A stretch of DNA of 64,000 nt from Tetrahymena elliotti 4EA (taxonomy: Eukaryota > Ciliophora > Oligohymenophorea > Hymenostomatida > Tetrahymenidae): the NCBI GenBank assembly GCA_000231825.2, contig JH720298.1, forward strand, positions 1,307,452-1,371,451, given 5' to 3'. The notes beneath the pieces are model-generated. The model ran no database searches, was not told the DNA's origin, and was given only the letters and a program-made list of their open reading frames with translations. Made by a program: the position numbers and the translations under genes. Each line of letters starts with the position of its first letter. Position 1 is the first letter of the stretch. Below, in pieces: positions 11,579 to 25,600 of this stretch.

Positions 11579-12312
11579 TCAATCATCCAGATCTTTAAGA
11601 ATATTATTCAAAGAAAGATGCTCAGATTATTATTCTTTTTCTCTTGTTTTATTTGTATAGGTCTAATTATTTGTTTGTGTTTTGCTTGTCTAGCTTTTAT
11701 TTGTTTACGTTAGTTAATCAAACTATTGATGTAGTTTTGGTTTTTTTTCTTTCTCTTCTGAATCGTTTTCATTTAAGTTAGAATTCATTTTTTCTAGTTC
11801 AAGCAGAATTTCAATGTCACTTTTATTCTCGTTGATGTCTATTATTGCATTATTAAACACTTTATTTTTATTGCTTTCCACATCATTTTCTATTGAACAA
11901 AAGTAAGTGTTTGTTGGTCTTCTTATGTTTTCATCATTTTAGTTATTTTGTGCTTGTGCTATATTTTTATCTATTAGCAGCTGCTGCTGATCTAGTTTTT
12001 TCTAATCTGTATTATCAATTTGAAAATCTGACCAATTTTACACAAACGAGCCATTTTACTACTTGCTTATTTTCGATGGTGTATCTCTGCCTGATTTTTT
12101 AATAGTAGAAATATCATCAGGAATTACTAATTTTAATTACAAAAATATTAATTAGCAAATAAAAAAGCTACACATCATATGAATAAAAAATGATTTTGAC
12201 TCTATCTTTTCTTTGAATAATTCTTTCTCTACTAAATGTTTAAATAATCCTTAAAATGTTTACTTATTTCTGAGTTTTTTTCTTTTTATTTGCAGGTTTA
12301 ACAAGGTCCCAT
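11579..12312 (-). CDS. hydrophilic protein with MGPCQTC N-terminus
   Basis: Two exons, 12264-12312 and 11579-12126, joined by a 137-nt GT-AG intron in phase 1, give 198 aa ending at TGA 11579-11581. The N-terminus MGPCQTCKQKEK has Gly2 and two nearby Cys, which is compatible with N-myristoylation plus palmitoylation. This is inference only, since the preferred Ser/Thr at position 6 is replaced by Thr in MGPCQT. The rest is polar: a QQQLLIDKNIAQAQNNQNDE stretch, an acidic coiled segment (DIEILLELEKMNSNLNENDSEEKEKKP) and a Thr/Asn/Gln-rich tail ending LNNILKDLDD. I do not recognise a family. The clean splice, the sensible start and the even composition support it. Confidence 0.6.
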
Positions 12313-13903
12313 TTCTTTTTATTTATGGATTTCAAAAATTAATAAGTAAGAATATAAATGTATTTATGTGTATGTTATAATAAACCAGTCTTCATAATTC
12401 TTTAATAATTAAAAAGATTATTTTTGATAATTTTTTTTAATTTCTTGAAGATCCACTCTAATTTCATCAAAATAAACCTAATTTATAAATTACCTTTACA
12501 TTTAGTAATCAATTATTCTTCTTCCTTTTTCCTTCTCCTTTGATAAGCAGTAAGCTATATTTTCCTCCCTCCAATCAAAATACCATTTAGATTTTTAAAA
12601 AATCAACATAGAATATAATACTTTTTCTAGCTCAGATTGATTCCTACTTTATTTAATAAACAAAGTCTTTTTTTATCTCTTTTAATTAATTATGCTTAAA
12701 TTAATTATTATTGTTAACAGTTTTCAAAAGAAAATATGAAATGTAGATTATTATCAGAGGGATATTAATAAATTTAAATAATTTATTAATTATTGTAATT
12801 TCAATTAATAGAATAATAATATCTGAATTCTGTTATAATTTATTTAATATCTTTTCTAAATTCTTCAAATCGACTAATTATTAAACAACTATTTTTTTAA
12901 TTACTTTTTATTTAATTAGCAAAATATTACCTCACATTCTCTTATTAAGTAACTTAAAACAAAAATAAATTGTTTTGTGAAATTGATCAGTTATTCAGGT
13001 TTGTTGATAATTTTGAGTTTAAAAAATTATTTTTTTATGAATACTTGAAGCTGCAGTAAATATGATCAAATTTTTATTTTTTTAATTTATAACTTGTTAT
13101 TTGTGATGATATATATTAATTTTAATTAATTCAAACTAAAACCTTAAATTATATTTAGTAATTCATACTTCAGCATTATGCTTTATCTTAAATTAAAAAA
13201 TAACTAAATTCAAATAAAAGATAAGATATTGAGGTTTGTTATTATGTTTGGTTAATTTTATTAATTTTTTATATGTCAATTTATTTGCTTTTATTTGAAT
13301 TGAAATAAAAATCTTCAATCAATTATGAATAAGAAGATTTCTATAATAGATAAATCATATTTCAGTCTACTTGTGAAACTTAGATTTTTGAAATTTTGTG
13401 TATTGTTAAGAAAATTCATTAAATATGCAAAGTGAATATATAAAACCTAGTCATTAATTTATCTTAAGAAACTTAAGAAAGAATGTAAAAAGCTTATAAA
13501 AAATATCAACTAAGATAAAATGAATGAATTAAGATAATTTATTAAATAACAAAACATAATAAATTGATTGATTGTTAGAGATGCATTTATTCAATCATTC
13601 ATTCATTTTTTTTACTTGCATTATTTAATTAACTTATTGAAGGAAAGAATCATCAAAGCATATTCTTTATTAAAATTAAATAGGAAACATAAGTAGAATT
13701 ATTAGTTAGTGGGAATTAATAACAAAGCAAAAATTGAAAAAAGTAGACTCAATTATTCATTCATATATTTTTGAAATAATAATAATAATTAATTAATTAG
13801 CTGTTGGTAGGAATTAAAGTAGTTATTGCAAGATAAAAAAACAAGCAACTATATAACAAATTAGAAAGGTAGAAATCAGCTCCATTTTACAGAAATATTA
13901 AAT
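12313..13903. other. AT-rich intergenic region between divergent genes
   Basis: The region between the minus-strand gene ending at 12312 and the plus-strand gene starting at 13904, so both promoters must lie here. Only A/T runs and short repeats (for example TAATAATTAATTAATTAG near 13780-13800) are seen. No motif could be assigned. Confidence 0.55.
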
Positions 13904-16900
13904 ATGTCCAAATCAAGATATTCAGAGTTATCCAGAGCCAGTTAAAAAACTTAATAGCTCATGGAAGAAATCAGCTCTATGAATGAATCAAGGTATTCGT
14001 TTATTAGCTTTTATTTTCATAAAAATATAAATGCTATTCATTGAATTAAAAATCATCAAAACATTTTAAGAAAGTTTTATTTACAAAATTATATATTATC
14101 TTAAAGATTAGTTAAAGCTTAAGGAGCTATTGATGCTAATACACTTTACAATATATGGGCTTCTTTAGGTAACAATTAAAAGCTCAATATCTTATCTAAA
14201 TATAACTTTAATCATAATAGGTAGTCTAATTTCTAAAACATTAAAGCTTGGTAGAGCTTTGCAAATTCAAAAATTTGGGACATTTACATTTTCATATCCA
14301 GAAATAGATTTAAAGGTAAAAAATAAATATTTAAAAGAATTATGTATGGTATTATTTATCCTTTATCATTAAAATGTTTGTTGAGACAGTTTCTTTGTTG
14401 ATATTTTTTAAGTAGAAATAAATAATTGTGTAATTCAATTAAAATAAATTTATAGCACACTACGAATGCAGACAGTAGAAATTCTGAAAATAGAGAACCC
14501 GTTTTTATTATTTCTAAAGAATTCGCTTAAGGAGCAGATATTAAAAGTGGTGTTTTTAGAGAAAAAGGTTTAAGGCCATTCTATTTAACTGGCTTAAACG
14601 GAAATATCTAGATGACTTAGCTCTCTTTTACTGAGCTAGGAAATGCATCTAAAACAGATAAGGATACTGCTTATTTAGCTATCCAGAGGATTAAATACAG
14701 ATTAGAATAGCTTGTTAAATAGGTTAGTTATTTTTTATTTTTATTCAATAAAGTACTGAATATTTTTACTTTATAGAATACTAATTAAAATGAAGCTATT
14801 ATTTTAGAGATACCTTGTGTAGGCACTTTTATGATTAAAAATGGTATATGTGCTGTTAATTTTAGTGAATTTCTTGTAGTGCAACTCCAAGTAATATTAA
14901 AGTATTCAAAAGAAATATTTTCTAATATTTTTATTAAATTATTCAAAGGGAATATTCAAAGAAACTATTGACTAAAGAAGAAGTAAAACCAGTAACTTGA
15001 CTTCATTAAAGCTTTAATAACTTGTATGACAAACAAACAAATAAACTAATAGATATATTAAATTAATTTTGAATTTTATCAAAATAAATAGGAAGAAAGC
15101 TATAAAAATTTAGATGAAGGAGCTAAATAATGGCTAGGAAAAAATCTAAACATTGATGCAGACAAAGATTGGAAAAGAAAAATATTTTTTGCTAAAACAC
15201 CTGATGCACTTTCAATTAAAAATGATGATATTGTATCATAATTTTAAAGGTCATCTTGCTCAACTCTTTTTGGTACTGTTGGAAATAAAGCATATAAGTA
15301 ATATTTTAGATTTTATTTTTTATTTACTGACTAATGTTATTTTATATCAAGACCTAAGAGATTTTTTACAGAAAAACCAGAAAAGTTTAAAACAGAAGCC
15401 GATCATCAAAATTAAAGCAATTAACAAAAAGAGAATATTTCTCAAGAAATTACTAACATATAAATATATAAACAATTCCAAAGTTTTATCAAAAGCAAGT
15501 TTATGAGTTCTGAAGGAGTAAAGAGATTACTTATATCAATTATAATTCAAATAAAAATCAATTTTAATTTTTCTTTTAATAATAGACATTTAAGTTAATC
15601 ATCAATGAAGGAGCAGAAAATCAACCTATTAAAAATCTAATGATTGATCAAGCAATATTTAAGTCTGCTTTACAAAAAATTAACTTTTAAATTTCTGATT
15701 AAGATTTAGAGCAGCTTTTCAAGCAATTAGATAATAAAAAAGATGGAATTATAGATTAAGAAGAATGGAATTCACATTTTACTTTTGAAAGTTAATATTC
15801 TTAATTTTTTCTTTCTTCTCTTTGCCCAATTATTTAAAATTTAGCAAACGAAATCATAATAGATACATTTTTTATTTATGCTCTTAAATTATCAAAATAA
15901 TGAAAAATTGTATTAAAAAATATAAATTAGTACCTCTTTTGATATTTTAATGGATATTTAATTATATTTTTATTTTAAAGGACAGCCTTAAGAATGGATT
16001 TAACAAATAAAGAATAGAGAAAATTTAAATTAATAAGAATTGATGAAAAATATGGGAATAAATAAAAATAAATTAGAATTATCTTACTAAGATGTTGTTA
16101 TTTGCATTAAAAGGCTTATGAATTGTAAATTAAATGAAGCTGATAAAATAACTAAATACATCTTAAAAGAGAAACAATCAATTACAGTTAAAAAACTGAT
16201 TTAGATTTTTATTAACTAAAATAATAATTCTCTTACATAAATTAATGAGTAAGAAATTTTGAAAGATGATTCGGATACTATGTAAAATGGCTCGAAAGTT
16301 TTTGACAAGAAAAAGAATTCAAGTAATTTTTATTAAATTCTTTAATGAAATATTCATTTTTAAATTTAAAAAAGAAAATAATGGAGAAAATTCTGCTGAG
16401 TGGCTAATGGAAATGTATAAAAAAATAAAAAGAAATTTGAATTCAAGGACTGATAAAGATGTTTTACAGAATAAACTATAACAAATGGATGCTCATAATA
16501 GAGGATATTTGGATATGATCAATTTTAGTAGCTGTTTACTTTAATGTAAATTAGGGCTTACCCCCTAAGAGATAGATAAAATTAGTTAACTAATTGATAA
16601 ATCAGATGGTTATCTTCACATTGATTATTCTAAATTCTTACAAAGAATAGACAATTCTTTAAAGATTCAAAATTCTAAAGAAGGACTGGATTATATTGCT
16701 AATTAAATCTAAAATTATATTAAAGTAAACAGCAATAATGATATTCAGAAGTTTTTGCATAAAATTAAGTTAACCACCCAACAAAACAAAACCAATTAAA
16801 ACTCTGAAGGAATACTTTCATCTAACTTTATCAAAGGCTTATAGCAACTCTTATTTTAGAAAGATCCTCAAATAATAGCTAACTGTTGTGACATAATTGA

Positions 16901-19900
16901 TATAGATAAAGATGGTTTTATAGACAAATTTGATCTTGAAACCTTTCTTAATAGGTATTCTTACATATAATCTTCTATAGGCCATAACGATTTTGCCTCT
17001 TCAGAGTAATATCTATCTTTAATTTAAAACATTTTAATTATTTTTAAGATATTGAATTAAAAATTACAAATAATGAAAATTAACATTTACTGTATCGCCA
17101 CCATCCCATCCTGAATATGTTAACTTGTTATCTTTTAATTTTTGGTTTAAAGAAAAAGAAGCTTTTTTATTTTTTATTTTTGTTGACAAGGTTAAATTAA
17201 AAATTTAAGTGAAATAAAAATATTTTGAAGATTTAAATTTTAATTTAAAGAAAGATAATAAGTAAGTTTATTTTATTTTTTATTTTAGAAACAGTTTCAC
17301 AAAAAACTAAGAAAATTACAGAGTGTTTCCAACTCAAGAACTAAAAACTGAGTAGTTAGAGAGGATTATTAGAGATTTAAAAAATCACTTAATCGAAAGA
17401 AAGATTTCTCTTTATGATAGTTTCAAATGTTTAGATAGTAATAATGATGGTTTCATTACTATTTCTGAAATGAATGAGAATATGCACAAAAATTTATAAT
17501 TTTAATTGAGTTAGTTAGCAATAAATGGACTGTTTTCTTACTTAGATTATTTGAGAATAGGGATGTTTGATTACTCTAGGTGGCATTAAGTATTATCTCG
17601 TATCATTTTACAGAAAGAACCTTTGATAAGTGATAACTTTGATTACTAATACCAACTTATCAAGTAAATTTAAGAATGGTTTGCTGCTGAAAGTAATTTC
17701 TTTATTTTTTAAATTTATTTTTTCAATGCGAATTAAAATAAATAAAAAATTAAGATATGAGTTAGTTGGATGCTTTTAGGATAGCAGATAAGGATTTTGA
17801 TGGTTATGTTAACAAAGAAGATTTAAGGAAATTTCTATTAGAAAATGTGAATGTAAGCACAAAAGATTTAACAGCATAAAATTTAGATAGACTTTTTAAG
17901 CTTATTGACAGATCAAAGAAAAACAATATTGATCGAAATGATTTTATTGTCCTGATTGATCCAAAGAACTAAATCAGTTAAATAAGTTAGAAGAGCTTAA
18001 GATCATTCAAATCAATTGGTCGATACCTAACTGTTTCTGATTCTATAAAAACAAGCGAATCTAATAGCTTTGAACCTGATAACTAAAATTGGATTAAAAA
18101 TTGCTTGCAACAAATTTCTATTTATTTTTCTAAACAGGAAAAGAATACCCAAGAATAGTTTGAGATCGTATCTGGCTTTAAGCCTTAGGTTACTTATTCA
18201 AGATTTATTAAATGGGTAGAATAATCTGATGCTCTAAATGGCTTTAATCTTACAGACAAGCTTTCTCAATAACTATTCTCTTATCTTGACCCTCATAAAA
18301 AAGGATTTATTACTATCAAAGATTGGAAAAATTGCTTGTCTAATTACTTAGGTAAATTTATTAAATTTTTAATTCCATTTAAAAATGATAATTTTTTAAT
18401 TTTAGGATATGAAGAAGTTAAGTTGAAAGAAATCAAAGAAGCATTGCTGAGCAGCTTTAAATCTATTTTAGAAGGATTTAATTATCTATCAAACAACAAA
18501 CTCACCATTAATTTTCTTAATTTTTCTAAAGCAATGAGCAATCTATTTCCAGGTCAGTATAATTCAACCACTAAATAAAAAATCTGGCTATAAATGATTT
18601 AACAAGTAGGAATTCATGTCTCTTTAGCTTTAAAAAGTACTATTGATTTCTAATAGTTTTGCTAAATTTTTGACTTAGATTCTAAAGACTAGCAGATTAT
18701 CAGCAACTCTTTCAAACAAAAGTAAATATTTTTTATTTCAAATATGATTTTTTCAAATAATACAAATAATATTAAATAAATTATAAAATATTAAACATTT
18801 ACTCTCTTAATAAATACAAATTATGCGTTTCTTATTTCATTCAACAAAAAATAGTAAGAATAAATATATTGGGATTTTATCATCAATATTAAAAACAAAA
18901 ATTTTTTATTCTTTTTATAAATAAATAATTATCTTTTTTATTCTTTTTATAAATAAATAAATAATTATCTTTTTTATTCTTTTCCTTACTTATTTTGACA
19001 ATTAAAAAAGATATTTTATTTCATGATTTTTTGATTAATCAATATCTATGTAATCAATCTATCATCATTCTTGAGAAATAATTTTTTTTCCCAATAAAGA
19101 AAATGAATGTAAGTTTATTTAACAAATAAGTTAAACTGAGTTATTGTTGGTAAAAACTAAATTTTAATATTATATTTAATTATTTGAAAGTAAAAATATT
19201 AAAATAATATTTTAGGCAATTTAAATCTTCAAATATTTCTAGCCTTTGTTCTAGCTCTTTTCCACCTGAGGAGAAAGTTTGCTATGATGATTGTGCTAAG
19301 GCATTCAAGAGAATGAAAAATTTACTATTCTTGAGTAATAAGAATGTTCTTTAGGAATTCTAAAAGGTAGACACTTCTGGTTTAGGTTATGTGAGTATCA
19401 TAGAATTTAAGAATATTATACAGAATTTGAACTTAGGCTTGAGTGGATCAGATATAAATTTGATCATATAATTTATTGATCCGGCATCTTCTAAAGTTTG
19501 CAGCTATAAATAGTTCTTAAATAGCATAAAAATTGATAGCAATACAGAGTCTATTCTTAAGAGATCCAGCAATCGTATAGTAGCTTTAAGAAAGGCTCTA
19601 TATGAATATATGATAACCCCAAAAGATGCTTTTAGACAAGTAAATTAACTATTAAAAAAATGAAAATGAAATTAATATTTATTTTATTTGAAAGGCTGAT
19701 TCTACCAAAAAAGGTTTTATGAACTTCTAAGATTTCACCAAATTCATGGAATAGATTTAAACTCTTTCAAAATCAGAAGAAAACATTGGTTTTTAGGTTT
19801 TAAAAGATATCTTTGATTTTATAGATATCAAAGGTGATGGAATTATTGATCTTTAGGAATGGTTGACTTCTTTCATGAAATACGAAGTAAATTTATTTAA

Positions 19901-20847
19901 TTAAAAATAAAAACTTAAAAAAAGATTAAATTCAATAAAAAATTAAACAAAGTTATATAAAAAATTAATAATTTGTATCATTAATTGATGAATTGGATTA
20001 AATTTATGATTTTTAAATTTAAATTTAATTATTTTTCAATGAAATTTTTAATTTTGACTTAATTTAGGACAGCAGAGTAAGAAGATTTGGATTTTCATCA
20101 CATTCAAATTAAGAAGAGAGCTCAAAAGACAATTCAATAGATTTTAAAACAAAGGGGAATATATCTGTAAGAAATTTAAACTTGATTCAGCTAACTTCTC
20201 CAAACAAAACGATGATGGATTTCTTACCTAAAAAGATAGAGAATTTAAATAATAGATCTCATACAAAGACAAATACTACAGTAAAGAGTCTTTTAAATTA
20301 AAGTAGCAAGTAGGTAATGCATACGATTTAAGATTCTAAAATAATAAAGAGCATTAGTGATTACTATTCCCAAAATAGTGTTAATCCAACTTAATGGGAA
20401 TAATCAAGTGAGTATGATAAAACTTAGATGACTATTGCAAGAAATAGAAAACTTCTTCTTTAGTAATTCTTGGAAGCTCATTAAACTATTACAGGAACTC
20501 AAGGAGAAAAATAGAAAAAAGAAATATAGCAAGTTGAGTAAAGAAACGAAGCAAAGAGTGTGTCTCCTTCTAAAAAGAGATCAATTTCTTTTCCAAAATT
20601 AGTTTCAAGTTAGACTTAATAAAGTTCTTTCTTGCCTACTCATATTGTCTAAAAAATTATCAATAACTTACTTGAATCTTAAAAAATATAAGTTCATAAT
20701 AATTCTTGGTAAACACTTCTTGGCTTTGCAGAAAAGCAATAAGGATAAATTGATTTCAGATTCTTATTAGAAGTTTATAAGAACAAACTTATTCAACTGG
20801 AGGCCTATCCAAACCATCTTAATTAACCTTATTTTTAGCATGCATGA
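13904..20847 (+). CDS. CCDC81-type HU-like domain plus multiple EF-hands
   Basis: A long gene of about 17 exons and roughly 1,600 aa. The first exons (14105-14315, 14455-14720, 14777-14890) encode a domain with NTLYNIWASLG, then LGRALQIQKFGTFTFSYPEI, then REPVFIISKEFAQ and LEIPCVGTFMIKNG. This is the two-part eukaryotic HU-like fold of the CCDC81 family. It is followed by at least ten EF-hand-like loops. Those with a good calcium ligand set are DNKKDGIIDQEE (about 15730), DIDKDGFIDKFD (16905), DSNNDGFITISE (17434), DKDFDGYVNKED (17788) and DIKGDGIIDLQE (19825). Others are degenerate (near 16483, 17907, 18290, 19371, 19700). The C-terminus from about 20070 is basic, Ser/Gln-rich and disordered, ending FQHA. 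CCDC81-family proteins are linked to centrosomes and basal bodies; that role here is inferred. Splices checked: 13992/14105, 14172/14221, 15298/15353 and 16952/17290 keep frame. Confidence 0.85.
17074..17123 (+). other. GC-rich stem-loop in an intron of the HU/EF-hand gene
   Basis: Within the 335-nt intron (about 16953-17289) a GC-richer island (ACTGTATCGCCACCATCCCA around 17089-17108) stands out from the A/T background. It is flanked by an inverted repeat, TTAACAT near 17080 and ATGTTAA near 17117, and contains CTGA just before the right arm with AATGA before the left. The arrangement resembles a small intronic RNA, but the C box is not a good match. Confidence 0.3.
18902..18985. repeat. tandem A/T repeat in an intron
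   Basis: Two and a half copies of a 32-36 bp unit (T6 ATTC T5 then ATAAATAAATAATTATC) in the 490-nt intron 18723-19214 of the EF-hand gene. The copies differ by one extra ATAA, as expected for slippage. Confidence 0.8.
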
Positions 20848-22680
20848 AACTAAATCATTTAAAAAATAAGACATAATTTTATAATAAAATCATGAATGAA
20901 TAAAACTTTTACAAAAGAAATAATATAAAATAGTCTATCATATAGTAAAGTTGTATATTAAACAATACTTTGTTTGTTTGTTTCTTCTCACATCATTTTC
21001 AAATTTTTTTTATTTCAGCTTTCTTCGAGTTAATATTTTTACTTCAATGTATTAAAAATCAATTAAATATTGTAAATTCTTTATTTTTAACTTTATTTAT
21101 TCTTCATCTGAAATATTTTTAAATCAAAAAATTAAAATTTTAGAAAAATATTTTTTGAAAATTGCTGGCTTGTTAAAATTGAAAGAAACAAAGTACTTAA
21201 ATTTAAATTATGTTTAGTTGATATTTTATTTCATTTTGTTTATGAAAAAAGGGGTTTGTTTGATGAAATTAATCAATAAGGACAAACAATACAATAAAAA
21301 TAAAGTTTTTAATAATTTTATTAAAAATAAAAATAAGATTTATCAATTAAAAATGTTAAATTAGAGTTGATTGTATTGATTTGAAAAATATAATTCAATC
21401 AATCAATTTTATTTATTTTTTTTATTCATAATTTGTTCATTTAAATTTTCAAAAAGAGCGCAAAAATTGAATGGGTGAAACTAATCATTAAATTTGTTCT
21501 ATTAATAAATTTAATTTACTTTATGAGTTCTACTTTGCTTTCAGATTAAAGAATAAATTTATTTTATTTAACTTCTTTCTCTTTTTTAGATTTGAATTAG
21601 CTTTTTTTGTTTCTTTTGATTTGAAAGAAATTTTTTAAATAGCTTAATCTAATTTTTATTTTTGATAATGTAGAAATTATTAGAAGGTATTTATTTTTAA
21701 GGAAACTTTTATTAAAACTATTTTAAGAGAATTAAATATTTTGCATAAAGCATAAATGAGTTAAGTTAAAATACAAGTTATTGTTTTTCAAGATTTCATT
21801 TTGAATGTAAAATTTATAAAATAGTTGAAGACTAAGTGGTAGATAAATTCAAAAATAAAACATTCGTACAGACAGATAACTAAAAATTTGAATTTGGTTG
21901 GATATTATCATTCACCAAAATGAAATGCTATTTTTTTAATAAATATATAAGATGATAGTAAAAATAGTTGTTCTTAATTTGTCAGAAGTTGTTAACGAAT
22001 ATGTTAGCAATATATATAAAAAGGGCCATTTTAAACCTACATTTGTAGGTGATGTTATGAATGAGGTTTTTAAAAATAGTATGAAGTAACCTAGGTTAAT
22101 GATCTCCATTTATGTAGCTATCTATCTATTTACATATGATATTTTTATTGCTAGTGTTTTGAATATATATCTTGTATTAAATAATATAATAAATAGAGAT
22201 GGAGGAAACAAAAATGAATGAGAGAACAAAGAAATGAAGGGGAATAAATGAATAAAATGAATTAAATAATTCATTTATTTATATGAATGTATTTATGTAT
22301 GAAGTGCATAAAAAAGTGGAGTATATAATGAAGGAGTTTGATATAGAGATGGAGAAGATGATATTAAAAATTAATAAATAAATAGATTATTAGGAATAAG
22401 AAAGAGGAATATATTGATTTTAATAATTTGAAGAAGGGAGAGAGTTAATAAATAGATAGATAGGTCACTCACTCAATAAGTGATAAGAAAAGAACAAGAA
22501 GAAGAAGAATAAGGAAAAATAAGAAAAGTAGCACTTAAAAATAATTGCTGGCAATTATAGGTGAATAAATCGAAGAGGAGCCTACAAAGAGTTTTTTAAG
22601 TAGTTATTAAACAAGGAAGAAGGTTAATCAGAGTTATCTGATCCAATTAATTCTCATTTTTTAAGAATTTAGAAGTAAAA
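20848..22680. other. intergenic region upstream of the Epl1 gene
   Basis: About 1.8 kb. The last 500 bp is purine-rich (GAAGAAGAAGAATAAGG, GGAGGAAAC) and reads as a 5' leader for the gene at 22681. A short perfect inverted repeat ACCTACA-TT-TGTAGGT sits at 22035-22050. No coding frame or RNA gene was recognised. Confidence 0.5.
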
Positions 22681-25600
22681 ATGTCTCGTTCTCGGCCAAG
22701 AACATTCCAATACACGCAAATTTTTCAAAGAATGACATCTTTTGATGAATTTGCGAAATTGGATAATAATAATATTAATTAAGATGTTCAAAATAGTCAG
22801 CATTCTTAATAGAATTATCAGGCTTAGGAGAATAGTCAAAATTTTAACAACAATCCAGCTTCATCCAATCACAATAGTTCATAGAATCCTCTCCTTGAAG
22901 TCTCTGCATCTGGTAAAATCAATTCTTAGTTATAAGAAAATCCTATAACTCCTTTGAATCCTTCTAATTAAAACGCTGCTGCATCTGCTGCTGGTTAAGG
23001 AAATAATGTTTCTGCCTCTATTTTCACTACTTTTTCAGGGCCAGGTCAGTCTACTCTTTACAGCAAGATAGCTTTCGGAAGCAATGGGGCTTTTCCCGAT
23101 AAAGGGGCCAATTCTGAGAATCCAGAAAAGAAGAGAAGGATCCAGGGGTATTCATATCTACGTATCAGGCATGACCAAGTTTTGCCTAAACCAGAAGCTT
23201 ACGAATTAAAAGATTAAGACATTTAATTTTTAACATAGTTGAATAAAAATTATTCCCAAAATTTGAAGGTAGAGAATCCACAAAAATATGAAGAGTTGAT
23301 AGCCCAGTAAAAGCAGCGATAGGAGGAAGCAGGAGAAGGAAACAGCTTGTTAGGTGTTGAAGAGGCGAGTGGGAAATTGCAATAAAATAATAATGATTTG
23401 TCTATCATTTTAATTTCAGAAGAGCAACTTGAAAAATTATTTATTCATTTTGAAAAGAAGTCAACAAGAGATAATACAGCCTCATTTCAAGAGGTGAAGA
23501 TGGATTTGCCAAAGGAGTATGAAGAACGCCTTGGCCAGAATGAGTTGGATGAATGCTACCAGTATTGGAAGCGTGAAAGAGAAAGAGAGTACGAAAGATA
23601 AGGAGAAAAGAGTAATGAAAAATAAAAAGAGCTTTATCCATTCATGAGAAAATATTGGCGTGCAACTTCTGAAGATGCAAGTGCACATGCTGCTTTTCGT
23701 CCTCGTGAGAACAATCGTATGAGAACAAGAAAATCAGCTCGTCCTGAAAACAAAGAAACGTATGAAAAAATGCTCTCACTTGAAGGAGATTTCAAAAAGT
23801 ACAAGATTTTAGCATTAAACCTAAAGAAGAGAGAATTACTTAAAAGAGAACTTGCTTACATAACTATAACAGAATTCAATAAATCCATTCCTGGTCTCAC
23901 TAATGAATTCCAAATTGTCAATAAATTTGCCTCTCGTGAATAAGAAATTAAACAAATCACAAGTCTCATTTAGCCTAAACTTCCCAAGCAGGTCAAGCCA
24001 CAAAGATCAAAAGCCCCCAAAGCAGTTGACCCAAACAAGGAAGTTTCCACATCGGGTCAAACAAAAGATTAAAAAGTTGATGAAATCATGAATGCAGACG
24101 ATGTAATTTTTACAATCTTTCAGGACTTATTTCCATTCTTTTCAATATTCTATTAATCACCTTAGCAAATCTTTCAATAATTTTTAATAATTCTAAGACC
24201 AATCATTTCTTCTTCTTTCATTTTTAAGCTGCTTTTTTATGATTGAACGATTAAAAGATTAATTGATTGGTCAGTATTTTCCGCTTAACAATATCTATAT
24301 TTTTCCTCTTCTTTTCTCTATTTTTAAAATAAATTAATAAAAATAAATAAATGGCTCCATCTTTCATTCTACAAGTTAAAGGTTAGACAATAAATATATT
24401 CAACTTAGGATAAACATAAGAGAGCATTCAATTTAAGCATTAAAACAATCAAGCAATCAAAATCGCAAACTAAAACTCTTTTTAGAAATGTTGCTCAACT
24501 ATCAATTTTTATTTTAAGTATTGAAATAAATTGAGCAGAAGTTAGAATTGGCAAACAAGAAAAGAAGATATACTAAGAATGAATAAAAGATTTGAGAAAT
24601 AGATGAGATCATTTATTAGCAAATGGAAAAAAAATGAACAAGAATGATAATAAAATACATAAATAATGAATGAATAGACACCATATTTTAATTAGGTCTT
24701 AGAAAAGGAAATATTTATTAGTCAATTAAAGCAGATAGAAAAAAGAATAGTCAATAATTTATTGTTAAATATTTATTTCTAGATAAACAAAAGATGGTTT
24801 TTAAAGATTTAATTTTATTTATAACAAACCATTTCGATTTGCCTGCCATTTTATCATTTTGGTTTCAAAGAAAAGAAGAAAAATGGAAAGAAGATAATTT
24901 TTTGTTAATGAAAGTTTTCAATTTTCAAAGAGAAAAGTAAAATTTTTTAATTATCTAATTAAATAGAGCAATGTTATTTAGTCGATCGCTGTAGAAATTA
25001 ATAAAAAACCTATCAAGATTAATCTTTCAAAGATTGGAGACAAAACAAAGTTTAGTGATGAGACTAAAAAAGTATAAGCCAATGGAGAATTAGCAGAAGG
25101 AGATGATTTAAGTAATATAGCAAAGAATATAGATGAAACAAGCCAATAGTAACCGGTTACAGAAGTAGTTAAAAAGCCAAAAAAAGTTAACAAAAAGAAA
25201 GAAGCAGAAATAAATAAAGAAATCAAAAATTTAGAAGAAAAATAGGATTAGACATCCCAACAAATCGTAGTAGAAAAGCCTGCTGAAAAACCCAAAAAGC
25301 CCAAGAAAAAAAAAATAAAAAACGAAGAAAAAAATGCATAAAATTAAGCAGCCTTATCTGCTTAAGAAGAAGTCTAGCCTCTTACTTCTTCAGTAAATGC
25401 CAATTTAGAAACAGGAAATCAAGGTAATTAATTAATTAATCAATCAATTAATTCCCTTGTTTCTATTCATTTAAAATATTTTAGTCTGAATTAAATTTTG
25501 TTTGGTTTTTTACCAACAATTTTTACCAAAAAAAAAATGAAATGAATTCCTCCAATCAAAACAAACTAAAAATTTGTTTATTTGATTTCAAAATTTAATC

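Noticed and set aside
11893..12102. Plus-strand 69-residue hydrophobic frame MNKSKCLLVFLCFHH.
   Set aside because: Antisense shadow of the second exon of the minus-strand gene at 11579-12312.
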